DNA of 64,000 bases, from contig NZ_BCXH01000004.1 of the NCBI RefSeq assembly GCF_001895005.1, positions 62,001 to 126,000 of the forward strand, written 5' to 3'. The translations under genes were made by a program, and so were the position numbers. The stretch is from Rhodococcus yunnanensis NBRC 103083. Lineage in GTDB: Bacteria; Actinomycetota; Actinomycetes; Mycobacteriales; Mycobacteriaceae. Below, piece by piece: positions 1-8,595 of the stretch. The notes below the pieces were generated by a model. The model did not search any database and was not told where the DNA came from. It worked only from the letters and a program-made list of their open reading frames with translations. Each line of letters starts with the position of its first letter. Position 1 is the stretch's first letter.

Positions 1-394
1 CGGCAGGTGGTAACAGTACGTTTCCCTTACCCACAGATTCGACGACCTTGGACGAGAACTCCCCGGTCAGCATGCTGACTAGAATCTTTTCCCAGGCATT
101 AGTCCGCGAGTTTAGGGCAGCGTCATCAAGCTGCGCGAAAATCCTGCTGACAAATTCGAGGGTGCTCTGCAGTGCATAGCCGCCGAGCAAGGTTCTGCGG
201 TCGTTCTCGTCGAGATGGTCGACTTCGATACTGGTCGAAGTGATGGATTGTGGGCCTAAATCCATCTTGGTCGTTTTCAGAAAAGCTTCGTAATCTCGGT
301 CAGAGCTGAACCACGCTGGCCTCTCCGACGGAGGCCCGCCCGGTGCACCGGTGCCGCCTCCAAAGGAATCACTCAATCGCGAGCTAACGACCAT
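1..394 (-). CDS. hypothetical protein, 3' end outside window
   Basis: The complement reads open from an ATG at 394 to the left edge, giving at least 131 residues with no stop. The start is low complexity (Gly/Pro-rich to about residue 25); a mixed, acidic, probably globular part follows. There is no signal peptide or membrane segment in the visible part. I do not recognise the family. It lies downstream of a strong hairpin at 465-516, which separates it from the leftward cluster ending at 760, so it probably has its own promoter in 395-464. The ATG choice is tentative because no strong Shine-Dalgarno precedes it. Confidence 0.55.
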   Translation of the reverse strand, partial: MVVSSRLSDSFGGGTGAPGGPPSERPAWFSSDRDYEAFLKTTKMDLGPQSITSTSIEVDHLDENDRRTLLGGYALQSTLEFVSRIFAQLDDAALNSRTNAWEKILVSMLTGEFSSKVVESVGKGNVLLPPA

Positions 395-759
395 TTCGAC
401 CACCCCTAGCTGAAGTCCGCCCTAAACGGCCTCCGCTCCAAACGGACGCCCCAGCGGCGGCCGCGCCGTCACGCTACCGCCGCGCTACGACAAAAGGGCG
501 GCGGTAGCGTGACGGCAGATGTTTGTAGCGAGAAGAAGGTGACGCTTCCGACCACGCCACACATCCCAGTGCTGTCGTCAGGATGTCCTTGCCGGTGCGG
601 TAACTGCCAATTTCATCGCTGGATCGAGGCTAAGTCGCTGTGGCGGAAGAAGTCGATGATGGCGTTGCGTTGATCCTCGGTGTGCACGTGCACCGTCTCC
701 TATCCGTCGCGATACACCGATCGCGCTACCTCCTTCCGATTGGCGCAAGAACCGGCCCA
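395..759. other. intergenic region with a short coding remnant
   Basis: No convincing gene is present. On the complement, a GTG just left of 710 opens 26 codons (containing EDQRNAIIDFFRHSDLASIQ) that end in TGA near 623. This looks like a fragment of a larger coding sequence but is too short to assign. The rest is the hairpin at 465-516 and the probable promoter of the gene starting at 394. Confidence 0.4.
465..516. terminator. perfect 19-bp inverted repeat, likely terminator
   Basis: Arms 465-483 and 498-516 are perfectly complementary (19 bp, GC-rich) around a 14-nt loop. It sits downstream of the leftward cluster (last stop at 760) and upstream of the leftward gene starting at 394. That placement suits an actinobacterial terminator without a U-run. 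A protein-binding site or the end of a lost mobile element are alternatives. Confidence 0.55.
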
Positions 760-984
760 TCAGTGCCATCTCGCTTTCTTCCCGTAGCTGTCCCAGCGAT
801 CGTTCATCTCCTTGCCCAGGTTCGGCCGCACACCATCGTGGTCGACCGAGAAGTCGAACCGGCCGGGCTCGGACATGGCCTTCAGAAGCATCCATATCGC
901 ACTGGCCGCGTCGGAGTACCTGTCGTCGATGTTGGGCTCAGTGCTGGGAAAGTCGATGTCGATCGTGATGCGTCTCGTCGTCAT
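760..984 (-). CDS. small hypothetical protein (74 aa)
   Basis: The ATG at 984 begins a 74-residue acidic protein (MTTRRITIDIDFPS...). An in-frame extension upstream to 1152 has poor composition, so the internal ATG is preferred. There is no transmembrane segment or signal peptide. It is the last gene of a leftward cluster lipoprotein - HTH protein - membrane protein - this gene, 58 bp after its neighbour's stop. The first residues alternate beta-strand-like (RRITIDIDF), and a Trp/Asp-rich tail follows. I do not recognise the family. Cytoplasmic location is inferred from the lack of export signals. Confidence 0.5.
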   Translation of the reverse strand: MTTRRITIDIDFPSTEPNIDDRYSDAASAIWMLLKAMSEPGRFDFSVDHDGVRPNLGKEMNDRWDSYGKKARWH

Positions 985-1042
985 AGCGCAATGCTCCCAG
1001 GTACGAACGCCCATGAACCGCTCAATCGATCGAACACGTTCG

Positions 1043-1282
1043 TCACTCTCGGTCGAGTTCCGGACCGGACGACCCGTCGCCTGGTTCTTCCTGTGCACCC
1101 TTTGCGCACGCGCGAAGAAATTCGAGCATCGCGAAGAACGCCAGAAGCCCACCGTCGCGACCGAAAGTCGCTGCGATACCCATGCTCAAGACAGCCACGA
1201 CGATCACGGAAGTCAGAGGATGCGAGTACCAGCGGAATGCCGCAGCCCATCGGTGGTTCCCGCGGTTACGGTCAGAAGACAT
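1043..1282 (-). CDS. small membrane protein (79 aa)
   Basis: The ATG at 1282 overlaps the end of the upstream HTH gene (stop at 1272) by 11 nt, which supports translational coupling. The protein has a basic start, one clear transmembrane stretch (about residues 20-38, PLTSVIVVAVLSMGIAATFG) and a second hydrophobic stretch (about 42-53, LLAFFAMLEFL), followed by a hydrophilic tail. A longer in-frame reading from 1450 has the composition of a shadow frame, so I rejected it. The family is unknown. It could be a partner of the lipoprotein encoded upstream. Confidence 0.5.
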   Translation of the reverse strand: MSSDRNRGNHRWAAAFRWYSHPLTSVIVVAVLSMGIAATFGRDGGLLAFFAMLEFLRACAKGAQEEPGDGSSGPELDRE

Positions 1283-1766
1283 CGAAAGGCTCCCATTCGG
1301 GCGAGAAGACGTCGGCAGATACATCGCCGGGTGCGATCGCATCGTCGTCGGGGCCGTCGTCATCCATGAGGTCGTTCTGGATGTTCCGGTGATCGAAGAG
1401 GTCGTCATAGAACGACATGTGCTGGGCGATGATCGTGCCCTCGGGTGCATCGAGGAGACCGTCGGCGACGAGCGGGACGACGACGTTCTTTCGAAAGTTG
1501 AAGAGGTGGGTTCTTGCAGTACCCGGTTTGATCCCGATGTCTGTTGCCGCAGACGCGGTTGTCTGGCCGCTCATCAGCGCTCCGAGCAGGCTTCTCACCC
1601 TCGGATTTGCGCGCTCCACCAGCAGTTGAGCTGCGCTACGCGCGTATGGGATGTTGGACAAGTCCGAGGTCAAGGCGTCGAGATCGTCTGTGTAGGCCAA
1701 TTTCTCCAGCCTCCGGGCAATCCGACGCGGTTTCGTCCAGGCGTTCACGACGCGCAGCTTGTGCAT
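1272..1766 (-). CDS. HTH-domain protein (164 aa), possible regulator
   Basis: The central part (about residues 60-105) contains SLLGALMSGQTTASAATDIG followed by IKPGTARTHLF. This has the look of a LuxR/sigma-70-region-4 type helix-turn-helix: low-identity loop, small residues, then a recognition helix ending with T-x-R-T-H. The C-terminal third is very acidic (DDDGPDDDAI). It lies 28 bp downstream of the lipoprotein gene and overlaps the next gene by 11 nt. A regulatory role for the cluster is inferred; the DNA-binding call rests only on the motif. Confidence 0.5.
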   Translation of the reverse strand: MHKLRVVNAWTKPRRIARRLEKLAYTDDLDALTSDLSNIPYARSAAQLLVERANPRVRSLLGALMSGQTTASAATDIGIKPGTARTHLFNFRKNVVVPLVADGLLDAPEGTIIAQHMSFYDDLFDHRNIQNDLMDDDGPDDDAIAPGDVSADVFSPEWEPFDVF

Positions 1767-1794
1767 CAGGCATGCGTTGACGTAGTACGTCCAC

Positions 1795-2784
1795 CTACTC
1801 TTGCGGCTGGGCTGCGAGACCTATGACGGTTCCGTTATGTTCGTAACACGCGAAACTGAAGTCGAAGTCGGTCGAGTCGTAGTCTCCGAACGTCACGCCA
1901 CTGCATTCCGCACCGTCGATGGTCGCGGTCTTCAGGCTCTCCGATCGGATCTTGTCGAGACCAGCTGTGATAAGAGCCTCAGCATCGTCGCAGGCCATCG
2001 TCCCTTCGTGGACGAAGACTCGCTGCGGTTTCGGGGCTCCCCCCTCGATTTCACCGCACACCCCGAGTTCCTCCGCCACGTCCTCTACCTCCTGGCGGAA
2101 TTCGGCGATCTTCTCGGCGCGGTCGGGTTCGACAGGTGTGTGTTCGATTTGAGGGCACAAGTGCTCGAAGGCATTTTCGGTCATGGGGAGTGAAACATGT
2201 TCTGCTTCCAGCACGTTCGCAGCCAGCAGGTTGGCTTCTGCTGTTAGCTGAGGCAAAGGGGACGCGGCGGCGTTCGTATCGAACGAGTCGATCGGTTGTA
2301 TGGCCGCGGGACCAGCCTGACAGGCTGTGTAGCCGGCATACAGAAGGACGGTCTGGGGAACGACAACATCGGTCTCCCCGGTGTAGATCGCTTTCAGCAT
2401 TGCTTCGCAAGAGGAGCGAGCGTAGTCGCCTTGCCCACGCTCAGGTGTCTGCGCGTAGATCTCCGACAGATTTGTATCGAGACTTTCAGCTATCTGTGAG
2501 GCGATTTCGGGAGAACGGGTTTCTTCCGATGATTCGTCTCCGACCGAAGCGAAAGCCGCTTTGTAGTCTTCCCAGGGCATGTTCTGGTCGAGATCAGTGT
2601 CTTCGCACCGCCCCGAAGAAGCTGCGTCTTCGATGAGGTCGTCCACATCATCGCTGGACATACTCTCGAGGACTTTTTGCGCCTCGCCGTCGGACAGATT
2701 GTTGAGGTCGTCAGCGGAATTCCCCGACGAACAACCCGCCACCAGGATCGAACACAACAGGACAGAGGTCACAACACGGCGCAC
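1795..2784 (-). CDS. secreted lipoprotein (329 aa)
   Basis: The N-terminus MRRVVTSVLLCSILVAGCSS is a lipoprotein signal peptide with lipobox VAGC; predicted mature Cys18. The mature part is acidic, with six further cysteines spread along it (for example in CEDTD, SSCEAM, CPQIE, CGEIE), so extracytoplasmic disulfides are likely. I see no catalytic motif or known domain. It is the first gene of the leftward cluster, and the ~150 bp upstream presumably hold its promoter. Membrane-anchored location outside the cytoplasmic membrane is confident; function is not known. Confidence 0.75.
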   Translation of the reverse strand: MRRVVTSVLLCSILVAGCSSGNSADDLNNLSDGEAQKVLESMSSDDVDDLIEDAASSGRCEDTDLDQNMPWEDYKAAFASVGDESSEETRSPEIASQIAESLDTNLSEIYAQTPERGQGDYARSSCEAMLKAIYTGETDVVVPQTVLLYAGYTACQAGPAAIQPIDSFDTNAAASPLPQLTAEANLLAANVLEAEHVSLPMTENAFEHLCPQIEHTPVEPDRAEKIAEFRQEVEDVAEELGVCGEIEGGAPKPQRVFVHEGTMACDDAEALITAGLDKIRSESLKTATIDGAECSGVTFGDYDSTDFDFSFACYEHNGTVIGLAAQPQE

Positions 2785-2843
2785 GTCAACGCTCCAAGCT
2801 TGAGAAACAGCAACACTGCATAGTCACACAGCTAGGCAGTAGA

Positions 2844-3002
2844 GTGGCATCATCTGAACGAATGATCCCGCGTGCGCTGTCCGCCGAATTGCGATGGTTG
2901 CTGAGTAGTAGCTGTTCGTACGACGAACTGCGCCTCGCGACGACGTCGAACGCACTCGCTCAATTCGGCTTCACTGCAGAAGTATTCACCACCGGCAGTT
3001 AG
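2844..3002 (+). CDS. possible small protein (52 aa)
   Basis: A GTG at 2844 (alternative ATG at 2862) opens a short frame ending TAG at 3000-3002. The product contains MIPRALSAELRWLLSSSCSY and an Ala/Thr-rich second half. Composition is compatible with a real small protein, and it is divergent from the lipoprotein gene. No family was recognised, and 3' truncation of a longer gene is equally possible because the following sequence is degenerate. Confidence 0.25.
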   Translation: MASSERMIPRALSAELRWLLSSSCSYDELRLATTSNALAQFGFTAEVFTTGS

Positions 3003-3183
3003 CGGGTGACCAAGACGTGGGCAACGGCCGGGTTCCGCGGCATCCGCTGCTGGGCCCGACACGACCACGCATGCTTAGCGCTGTGCCTTCGACACAGATA
3101 TCGGTGACATCGACCGATCGAGGGCGCCGGCAACCTAGCGGCCTACCTCGGAGTCGCACCACGCACTCCGATCCGGTCCTCGA

Positions 3184-3660
3184 TCAGGGGTGAGCATCGA
3201 CAACGTGATGAAACGGCTGGCCGAACTGCGGAGCACGTGGATGCGGCCCGAAGTCGGACAGGTACAGCATGCAAGTTTTGGTGCGGCGCAACGACCTTGC
3301 GCATGCGACCTTCGTCATGATCGTAGTCCGGAAAGCGACCATCGGACCTTGACGCCGGCGTCGCGGCGCTGTTCGACAAGGTCGTCCGCGTTGGCTTCGG
3401 GAAGACGCGGTAGTCATCCTGGTCTGAGAGGCCGCCGGCGGGTTCATTCTCATCCCAGCTGCCGCGGCCGCAGCTGTCCCCTCTCGGATCATGGTCGGAA
3501 GCGCCTCGTAGGTGTAGTCCCACGTGGCTAGTTTGGCGATCTTCGCGTCGTGGTCTCCCAGCCGGGCGGCGTGTGCGAGTTGCGCCTCGCATTGACTTTT
3601 TCTCAAGAGGAGCGCTGCAGACGCACGGCTTGCGGGGTCGTGAGTCGGGCGTAGCGGCAA
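3184..3660 (-). pseudogene. decayed ORF of unknown function
   Basis: The first ~70 codons from 3660 read like a real alpha-helical protein (SQCEAQLAHAARLGDHDAKI, then a short Ala run). After that the good-looking coding signal moves to another frame (SDQDDYRVFPKP, PDYDHDEGRMRK), and the end of the original frame again looks natural (MLYLSDFGPHPRAPQ). This pattern suggests at least two frameshifts in a former gene just outside the left att-like repeat. I cannot identify the family. Confidence 0.25.
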
Positions 3661-3790
3661 TGATGGTGGGTGTCGGTGTCACAGGATCCGCTGTCGCTCG
3701 TCTTTGTAGTTCCCCCGCTCGTCCGTAGCAAACCATCGCGGTCTGTGTTCGTTCAGCGCGGTCGGAGGCGCTTGCAGTGTGCGGAGTTCG

Positions 3791-3818
3791 GTGTCACGAG
3801 GGCGTCACAAGTGGGTAC
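3791..3818 (+). repeat. TGACAC-type direct repeat, copy 1
   Basis: A 28-bp element with the pattern TGTCACGAG...GTCAC...GGGTAC. It matches copies at 4172-4199 (19/28) and 12956-12983 (about 22/28). Each copy holds two TGACAC-like half-units 11 nt apart. The copies lie close to the two tRNA-derived att-like repeats, so they could be integrase arm-type binding sites. Confidence 0.4.
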
Positions 3819-3914
3819 ATTCTTCCCTGGACTGAGTTGTTCGAAGATGAACGAAAAGCATTGCAATACAATGAAAAAGATCGTCCATGCGAGTGCGCGT
3901 GAATCCACTTCCAG

Positions 3915-3960
3915 GGACTAAAAATCCGCACAGTGTCGGTTCGAGTCCGACTGGGGGCAC
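3915..3960 (+). repeat. attL/attR-like tRNA 3' half, left copy
   Basis: These 46 bp match 13079-13124 with one mismatch, and the last 40 bp are identical. The sequence contains a tRNA T-arm (GTCGG-TTCGAGT-CCGAC) and the 3' acceptor strand TGGGGGC. The anticodon-loop part is changed to CTAAAAA here. The 5' half of a tRNA is absent upstream. This is the classic footprint of site-specific integration into a tRNA gene. Confidence 0.7.
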
Positions 3961-4427
3961 GTAAGTCCATATGGACCCGAAAGCTTAGTCCGAATAACGA
4001 GTTTCGGCGCGTGCCGTGGACTACAGTGAACTGTGGCGGTTCTCAATGAAACTGTGAGGCAGCGGATCTGAAATACGCTGATGGTCCTAAGCTGACGCGG
4101 ACGTCGGATGGTGTGTTCGTGCATGTCAGCGCGTGTTTTCAACCTAGATGCCGGCGGATCTCGACGGTTCGTTGACACGAGGCTGACACGTCTCGGTACC
4201 AAGCTGGCTCGGCGGTCGGAGGGTCGTTCTTCAAAGCTATTGCAAGACAACAGATATTGACGGATTCGAATGCGCTTGAGCGCTCTCTACCGAAGGGTGA
4301 CGTCTTCCTAAGGCCTAGATAATCCGGGCGACGAAAATTGCATTTTCCGCACCGTGTCCACCGACGTGCCAGTTCAGCACAGTTTTCGCTCCGCAGATCT
4401 GTCGGTGGCCTGCGCTAGGCTGCCGAT
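3961..4427. other. intergenic stretch inside the island's left end
   Basis: No gene seen. It contains repeat copy 2 (4172-4199) and leads to the recombinase pseudogene starting at 4428. The arrangement (att-like repeat, TGACAC repeats, recombinase) fits the end of an integrative element. Confidence 0.4.
4172..4199 (+). repeat. TGACAC-type direct repeat, copy 2
   Basis: The element TTGACACGAGGCTGACAC plus TCTCGGTAC. It matches copy 3 at 12956-12983 at 24 of 28 positions. The upstream flank (TCGACGGTTCG) also resembles the flank of the half copy at 12829. It lies 212 bp inside the left att-like repeat. Confidence 0.45.
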
Positions 4428-5320
4428 ATGGACAGTCGACCCGGCCGTACACCTGCGGTGAGCACACCTGATCGCCCTGCCGCGCTCGCGTCCGTGGCAG
4501 TAGAGTCCGAGATCCCGACTGCCGTGGCCAAGCGGATCGCGAAGGCGATTGAATCGTCACGGTCGGAGGGGACTCGCCGGACCCACGCCGCGGGATGGCG
4601 ACGCTTCGCAGGGTTCTGCGCACGGGAAGGGCATACAGCGTTGCCGGCCCACCCAGTCACCGTCGCGGCGTACCTCGTCGACGCCGCTGACACCCGCACC
4701 GAATCGGGGGAGCGGGCCTACGCCGTCGCCACCTTCGGCACCTGGATCGCGGCGATCAACCACCAGCACCGCACCACCGGGCATTTGTCCCCGTCGGCAC
4801 GCGAACTCGTGACCGCCACGCTGTCCGGGATACGACGGGAATACGCCGCCGCGGGGGACCGGCCTCGCACCCCGCGTGACCCGCTACTGGTCGACGACAT
4901 CAAAGTCCTCGTCTCGACCGCGCGTCAGCGCTGCCGAGGCTGGGCCGACGACTGCTCCGGAAGGCAGAACCGTTCGGCGCGCACGTCTGCCGTAGGGGAG
5001 TGCCCCGAACGGCAGCCCGAGCACCGCTATTCCGGGCCGTTGCCAAGAGCGGCAATCTTGGCACCTCACCGCTGTCCGGGGCAGCGATCCACCAGACCAT
5101 CCGCCGTCGCGCCGAGCACGCCGGCTGTGACCCCACTGCACTCGCCAAGCTCGGTGGGCACTCTCTTCGCGCGGGGTTCGTCACCCAAGGCACCCGGAAC
5201 GGCGCCGACGGATCCGCGATCGCACGTCAGACCGGCCATGCCAGCATCGATTCGGTCGAGGTCTACCGCCGCGAACACGCGCCCCTCGTCGGGAACGCGG
5301 TTACCGCGATCGGGTTGTAG
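4428..5320 (+). pseudogene. tyrosine recombinase pseudogene, catalytic core deleted
   Basis: Codons 1-170 from the ATG at 4428 encode the SAM-like core-binding domain of a phage/transposon integrase (TRRTHAAGWRRFAGFC, then HPVTVAAYLVDAADT). The C-terminal catalytic box and nucleophile region (GHSLRAGFVTQGTRNGAD, ARQTGHASIDSVEVYRREHA) lie in another frame, ending at 5320. The roughly 100 residues between them, with the first catalytic arginine, are missing. One internal deletion plus a frameshift therefore inactivated it. It probably served the island bounded by the repeats at 3915 and 13079. Confidence 0.75.
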
Positions 5321-5596
5321 GTCACCAGTAATCGCGCAATTCCACAACCCACATGATTGATGATGGAAGCAATAGCTGGGCAAATTGATCAACTAGGTTC
5401 GTGACGCCGTTTTTCGACCGACATGGTCTGTCGTCTGCGGCCCCTCGCGCGTCCTTCTGATAACCTAGTGATTGTAAACCTGCTGGCTGTGGGCCGGGGT
5501 GGTCATTCTTTCGACACCCCAGGGGCGCAAATGATCGCTGACCGACCCGATTGCATATCCAGCCAACACTCAATTCGCTCTAGCCTCAGAGCGGTG

Positions 5597-5698
5597 ATGG
5601 ACAACCGCTATTTCATCGGGTACGTCTATCCGTTCGTATTGTTGGTAGCAGCGCCGTTCTTGGTCAGTATCTACCGCTGGTTGGGCCTCGCCGTGTAG
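5597..5698 (+). CDS. possible 33-aa membrane peptide
   Basis: The ATG at 5597 opens MDNRYFIGYVYPFVLLVAAP..., a single hydrophobic helix of about 20 residues, and ends at TAG 5696-5698. The frame extends upstream in unlikely composition, so the internal ATG is chosen. Small membrane peptides are common, but this could be chance. No strong ribosome binding site is visible. Confidence 0.25.
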   Translation: MDNRYFIGYVYPFVLLVAAPFLVSIYRWLGLAV

Positions 5699-5853
5699 CC
5701 GGCAGGAGGCCCAGAACTGATTCGGTCAGATTTGAGACTTCCGCGGGATGCCTATGATTGAGGTACAGAATGTCTCGATGTCCAACGGTGCGAACAGCTA
5801 AAAAGACCTTTCGGTTAAGCGACGCACCAGATTTCGCTCACCGAATCGCTGGG

Positions 5854-6594
5854 TCAGAGACCGGGGCGCCGCTTGCTCAGCTCCAAGCCGTCGATGAGAG
5901 TCATGGGCAGGATAAGATCGTCGGACTTTTTGTCGAGCAATTCGATCAACTCCGTGTCGTTTGTGATCTTTGCAACCACCCATCGCGCGAGCATGCAGGA
6001 GACCGCCACGATGTAAGTCGCCTGGTAGTGGTGTACGTACTCCTGCTTATACTTGATGTGGAGTTCCTTGTCGCCCTGTTCTAGGAACGCGGCTACGGCG
6101 GTGTGTGTGACGTGGACGTGCTGTGAGAGAATGTGATAGCTAGTCTCAAGAAACTTTTCTTCGTCGATATCGCGAAGCATGCTCATAAATTTCGGCAATC
6201 GCTTGCCCGTCGGCGGCGCATCTAGTGACGCGACTGCTTTCGCTAGCTCTTCGTTCTTGAGCCAGACAGCTAGGTTTGTGTAGTGGTCGATACGGTCGTG
6301 AGCGACATTGACCTGGAACCGGTTGACGCCTCCGTTTACGATAAAGATCCACTGCAGTGTGACGGCGTGCTCAAGTGCTGTGCGTGCCAGTACAGCCGAT
6401 TCTGCTGCGAGTCCGGCTCTAGATAGGCGGAGGTAGGCGTCGCTGTACCCCATAACGCGGGCGGCGACGCCATAGAGGAGCAAGAACTCCTCTTTGTGGA
6501 CTCGATTGACGTCGAACCCTTCGGCATCTCGCAAGTGCGTGATGCAGTCCCCGATCCATACTTCGAGCGCTGGCAGGTCAGGTTTACTGGTCAC
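5854..6594 (-). CDS. hypothetical protein, DUF5677-like (246 aa)
   Basis: A helical protein without export signals. The segment YLRLSRAGLAAESAVLARTA followed by LEHAVTLQWIF resembles the helical core of DUF5677-type proteins, in which an R-[AS]-x-x-E-h-x-h-x-x-R motif is conserved. The His-rich stretch SQHVHVTHTAVAAF and a late hydrophobic helix (ATYIVAVSCMLARWVV) follow. Lower GC3 than the flanking chromosome and its position inside the island suggest horizontal acquisition. DUF5677 has no established biochemistry, so no function is assigned. It is a monocistronic leftward gene; the 3' neighbour region is empty. Confidence 0.65.
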   Translation of the reverse strand: MTSKPDLPALEVWIGDCITHLRDAEGFDVNRVHKEEFLLLYGVAARVMGYSDAYLRLSRAGLAAESAVLARTALEHAVTLQWIFIVNGGVNRFQVNVAHDRIDHYTNLAVWLKNEELAKAVASLDAPPTGKRLPKFMSMLRDIDEEKFLETSYHILSQHVHVTHTAVAAFLEQGDKELHIKYKQEYVHHYQATYIVAVSCMLARWVVAKITNDTELIELLDKKSDDLILPMTLIDGLELSKRRPGL

Positions 6595-6825
6595 ATGGTG
6601 ATCTTAAGTAACATGGCCGACGGTTCGCTCCTGAGGGCTCAAACTCAATTCCTTGGTCCTGCATTCGTGCCAGTAGACGGCCGCCCATTGGTTATCTGTA
6701 CCTCAGTTCAAACACCACATTGTATGGTGACAATAGAACTGCAACCGTACGAGTCGAGGCGTTCGAGAGTGTCGTTGATATCTGTTGTGGAGTCGGGCTT
6801 TCCTCACAACAGGCCAGTTGGCTGA

Positions 6826-7506
6826 CTATGCCCAGTGCGGTGGCTCGTGTTCGGGGTTGTCGAGTACGGCGTCAATTCGTTGATCTGTCACGATTTCTTC
6901 AATTGCCGCGCTTTCTGCACCGATGGTTGCGAAGTGGGGATCGACATCGTTGGTCACGCACCAAGCGCGGTCCGCTGGCCAGATAAATGCGGGATCGGGC
7001 GCGTCACCGTAAGGCCATCGGGCAGGGTTATCACTGTTCCAGTCGCCATAGTCCGCGAGCGTTCCGTGGAGCATCCAGTAATCACGGTTAGGAAACGCAA
7101 AGTTCGGTGGCGAGTCAACCGCGATGGAACCCCACCCCGCCCACATGCAGAAGTAACAGTCGTCTGGTGTACGTGTGTACCTAGACAGAATATCGAGTAC
7201 TACACCAATTTGCTCATTCTCCCTGAGCTCCTGCTGCTCGAAAGAGACATCATTTATTCGTTGGCCAGGCTGACTCGGATCAGGTATGAATCTCACCCGC
7301 GCATATTTTTGATATCCAAGCGGGCCGCGTCCTGCTAGGCGTTGCCAGGGGAGTCCCTGCTCGATCATCCAGCTTGCAGCAGTTGATCCCTTGCAAAGTC
7401 CGAAGCTCATGTGACTACTATCTACCGTTCTCACTCGTTTGTGAATACGAGCAAGGTGTACCGGTGGAAGCACCTTGGACTGGAGTCCGAGATGCTTCCA
7501 CCGCAA
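6826..7506 (-). CDS. hypothetical protein (226 aa), Trp-rich
   Basis: The protein has an unusual density of Trp/Tyr/Cys motifs (WQRLAGRGPLGYQKYARVRF, CYFCMWAGWG, NRDYWMLHG, WPADRAWCVTNDVD). The block order 'LPWxxL...GYxxYARxRF...CYFCxWxGW...FIWPxDRxWCVxxDVD' recalls a family of uncharacterised actinobacterial proteins, but I cannot name a domain accession with confidence. No signal peptide or transmembrane segment is present. The true start may be the internal Met near residue 33, because the first 30 residues are basic and poor in the family's typical motifs. It lies just left of the IS-truncated fragment. Confidence 0.65.
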   Translation of the reverse strand: MRWKHLGLQSKVLPPVHLARIHKRVRTVDSSHMSFGLCKGSTAASWMIEQGLPWQRLAGRGPLGYQKYARVRFIPDPSQPGQRINDVSFEQQELRENEQIGVVLDILSRYTRTPDDCYFCMWAGWGSIAVDSPPNFAFPNRDYWMLHGTLADYGDWNSDNPARWPYGDAPDPAFIWPADRAWCVTNDVDPHFATIGAESAAIEEIVTDQRIDAVLDNPEHEPPHWA

Positions 7507-7520
7507 CCCTCACGGTCAGA

Positions 7521-7678
7521 TCAAGAACACGGCACTGACAGTTCCGTTCCGTAGTCCTTGTTACTGGGGTCAACGAGACCCTCGATATCTACGTCTACCA
7601 CCTGTCGCCACCAGGTATCAGTAGAATTTACGCACAGCGAATTCGCTGCGGCTCTGTTATTGCTTTGATCTGCCGCGT
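7521..7678 (-). pseudogene. C-terminal gene fragment cut by the IS3 element
   Basis: About 50 codons up to the stop at 7521 read like a protein C-terminus (NSTDTWWRQVVDVDIEGLVD, then two late Cys). The frame enters from the left end of the IS at 7679, and no continuing N-terminal part is recognisable beyond the right end of the IS at 8946. The gene was therefore truncated by the insertion, and its other half is lost or diverged. Confidence 0.45.
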
Positions 7679-7707
7679 GGATTTCGGACACTGAAGGTGG
7701 TTGATTT

Positions 7708-8595
7708 TCAGGCCGCGTCGAGGTGCTGCCGGTAACTGTAGTGGACGTCGTTAGGCGCTCGATAGCCGTGGGCCGAGTGCCGGCGCCGGGGATTGTAGAA
7801 ACCCTCGATGTGGCGAACAACATCATGTCGCGCTTGGGATTTCGTAGCATATACGGTGCGGTAGACGCATTCGTTCTTGAGTGCGGCGAAGAAACTTTCG
7901 GCCATACTGTTGTCCCAGCATTGACCGGTCCGTCCCATCGACGATCGCATCCCCAGCGCGGCAACCGAAGCGCGGTAGGCGCGCGAGGTGTAGACGCTGC
8001 CACGGTCGGAGTGAAGGATCGCTCCTGGTTCGATCTGGGTGGTTGCAGCAGCATTGCGAAGCGCAGTGGCGACGAGTTCGGTGCGCATGTGATCGGCGAT
8101 TGACCAGCCCACGACCTTGCGGGAGAAGCAGTCGATCACCGTCGCCAGATACACGAACCCCTGCCAGGTGTGGATATAAGTGATGTCGCCGACGAACTTG
8201 ATGCCCGGACGGTCGGCAGCGAAGTCGCGTTCGAGCAGGTCCGGGACGCCGGCATCGTCACCGGATTCGGTGGTCGTGCGAAACGGTCTCGGCTGGCACG
8301 GCGCCAGGTCGTGCTCGCGCATGATCGACCGGACGAACTCGGGTGAGCATTCGATGCCGGCTTCGCGCAGATCCACATGGATCCGCCGATACCCGTAGGT
8401 TCCGTGCGCGGCATCGAAGAACACCCGAATATGCTGCGCCAGTGCATCTCTACGCTTCGACGTTGCCGACTGTGGTCGGCTCCGCCAGTTGTAGAAGCCG
8501 GATTTCGACACCTCGAGCCACCGGCAGCGGTCAACGATCGAAACGGGCGTGGAGTCATCGGGAACATAGGAGTCGATGAACTCGTACTTCGCCAC
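7708..8595 (-). CDS. IS3-family transposase OrfB (DDE integrase)
   Basis: A 295-residue catalytic subunit. Order: HTH_21-like segment (GTYGYRRIHVDLREAG), then the rve DDE core with Asp in GDITYIHTW, Asp in LHSDRGSVYTS, and Glu in DNSMAESFFAALKNE, ending with the FYNPRRRHSAHGY box. All catalytic residues are present and the frame is intact. It would normally be made as an OrfAB fusion by a -1 frameshift at the A5G run 8627-8632. The GTG at 8595 is only the first start-like codon in this frame. With orfA broken, autonomous transposition is doubtful. Confidence 0.92.
   Translation of the reverse strand: MAKYEFIDSYVPDDSTPVSIVDRCRWLEVSKSGFYNWRSRPQSATSKRRDALAQHIRVFFDAAHGTYGYRRIHVDLREAGIECSPEFVRSIMREHDLAPCQPRPFRTTTESGDDAGVPDLLERDFAADRPGIKFVGDITYIHTWQGFVYLATVIDCFSRKVVGWSIADHMRTELVATALRNAAATTQIEPGAILHSDRGSVYTSRAYRASVAALGMRSSMGRTGQCWDNSMAESFFAALKNECVYRTVYATKSQARHDVVRHIEGFYNPRRRHSAHGYRAPNDVHYSYRQHLDAA

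Noticed and set aside
578..895. 105-codon leftward frame
   Set aside because: Arg-rich composition, no ribosome binding site, and it overlaps the better-supported frame ending at 760.
3915..3960. Functional tRNA gene
   Set aside because: Only the 3' half is present; no matching 5' acceptor strand or D-arm lies upstream in this copy or in the one at 13079.
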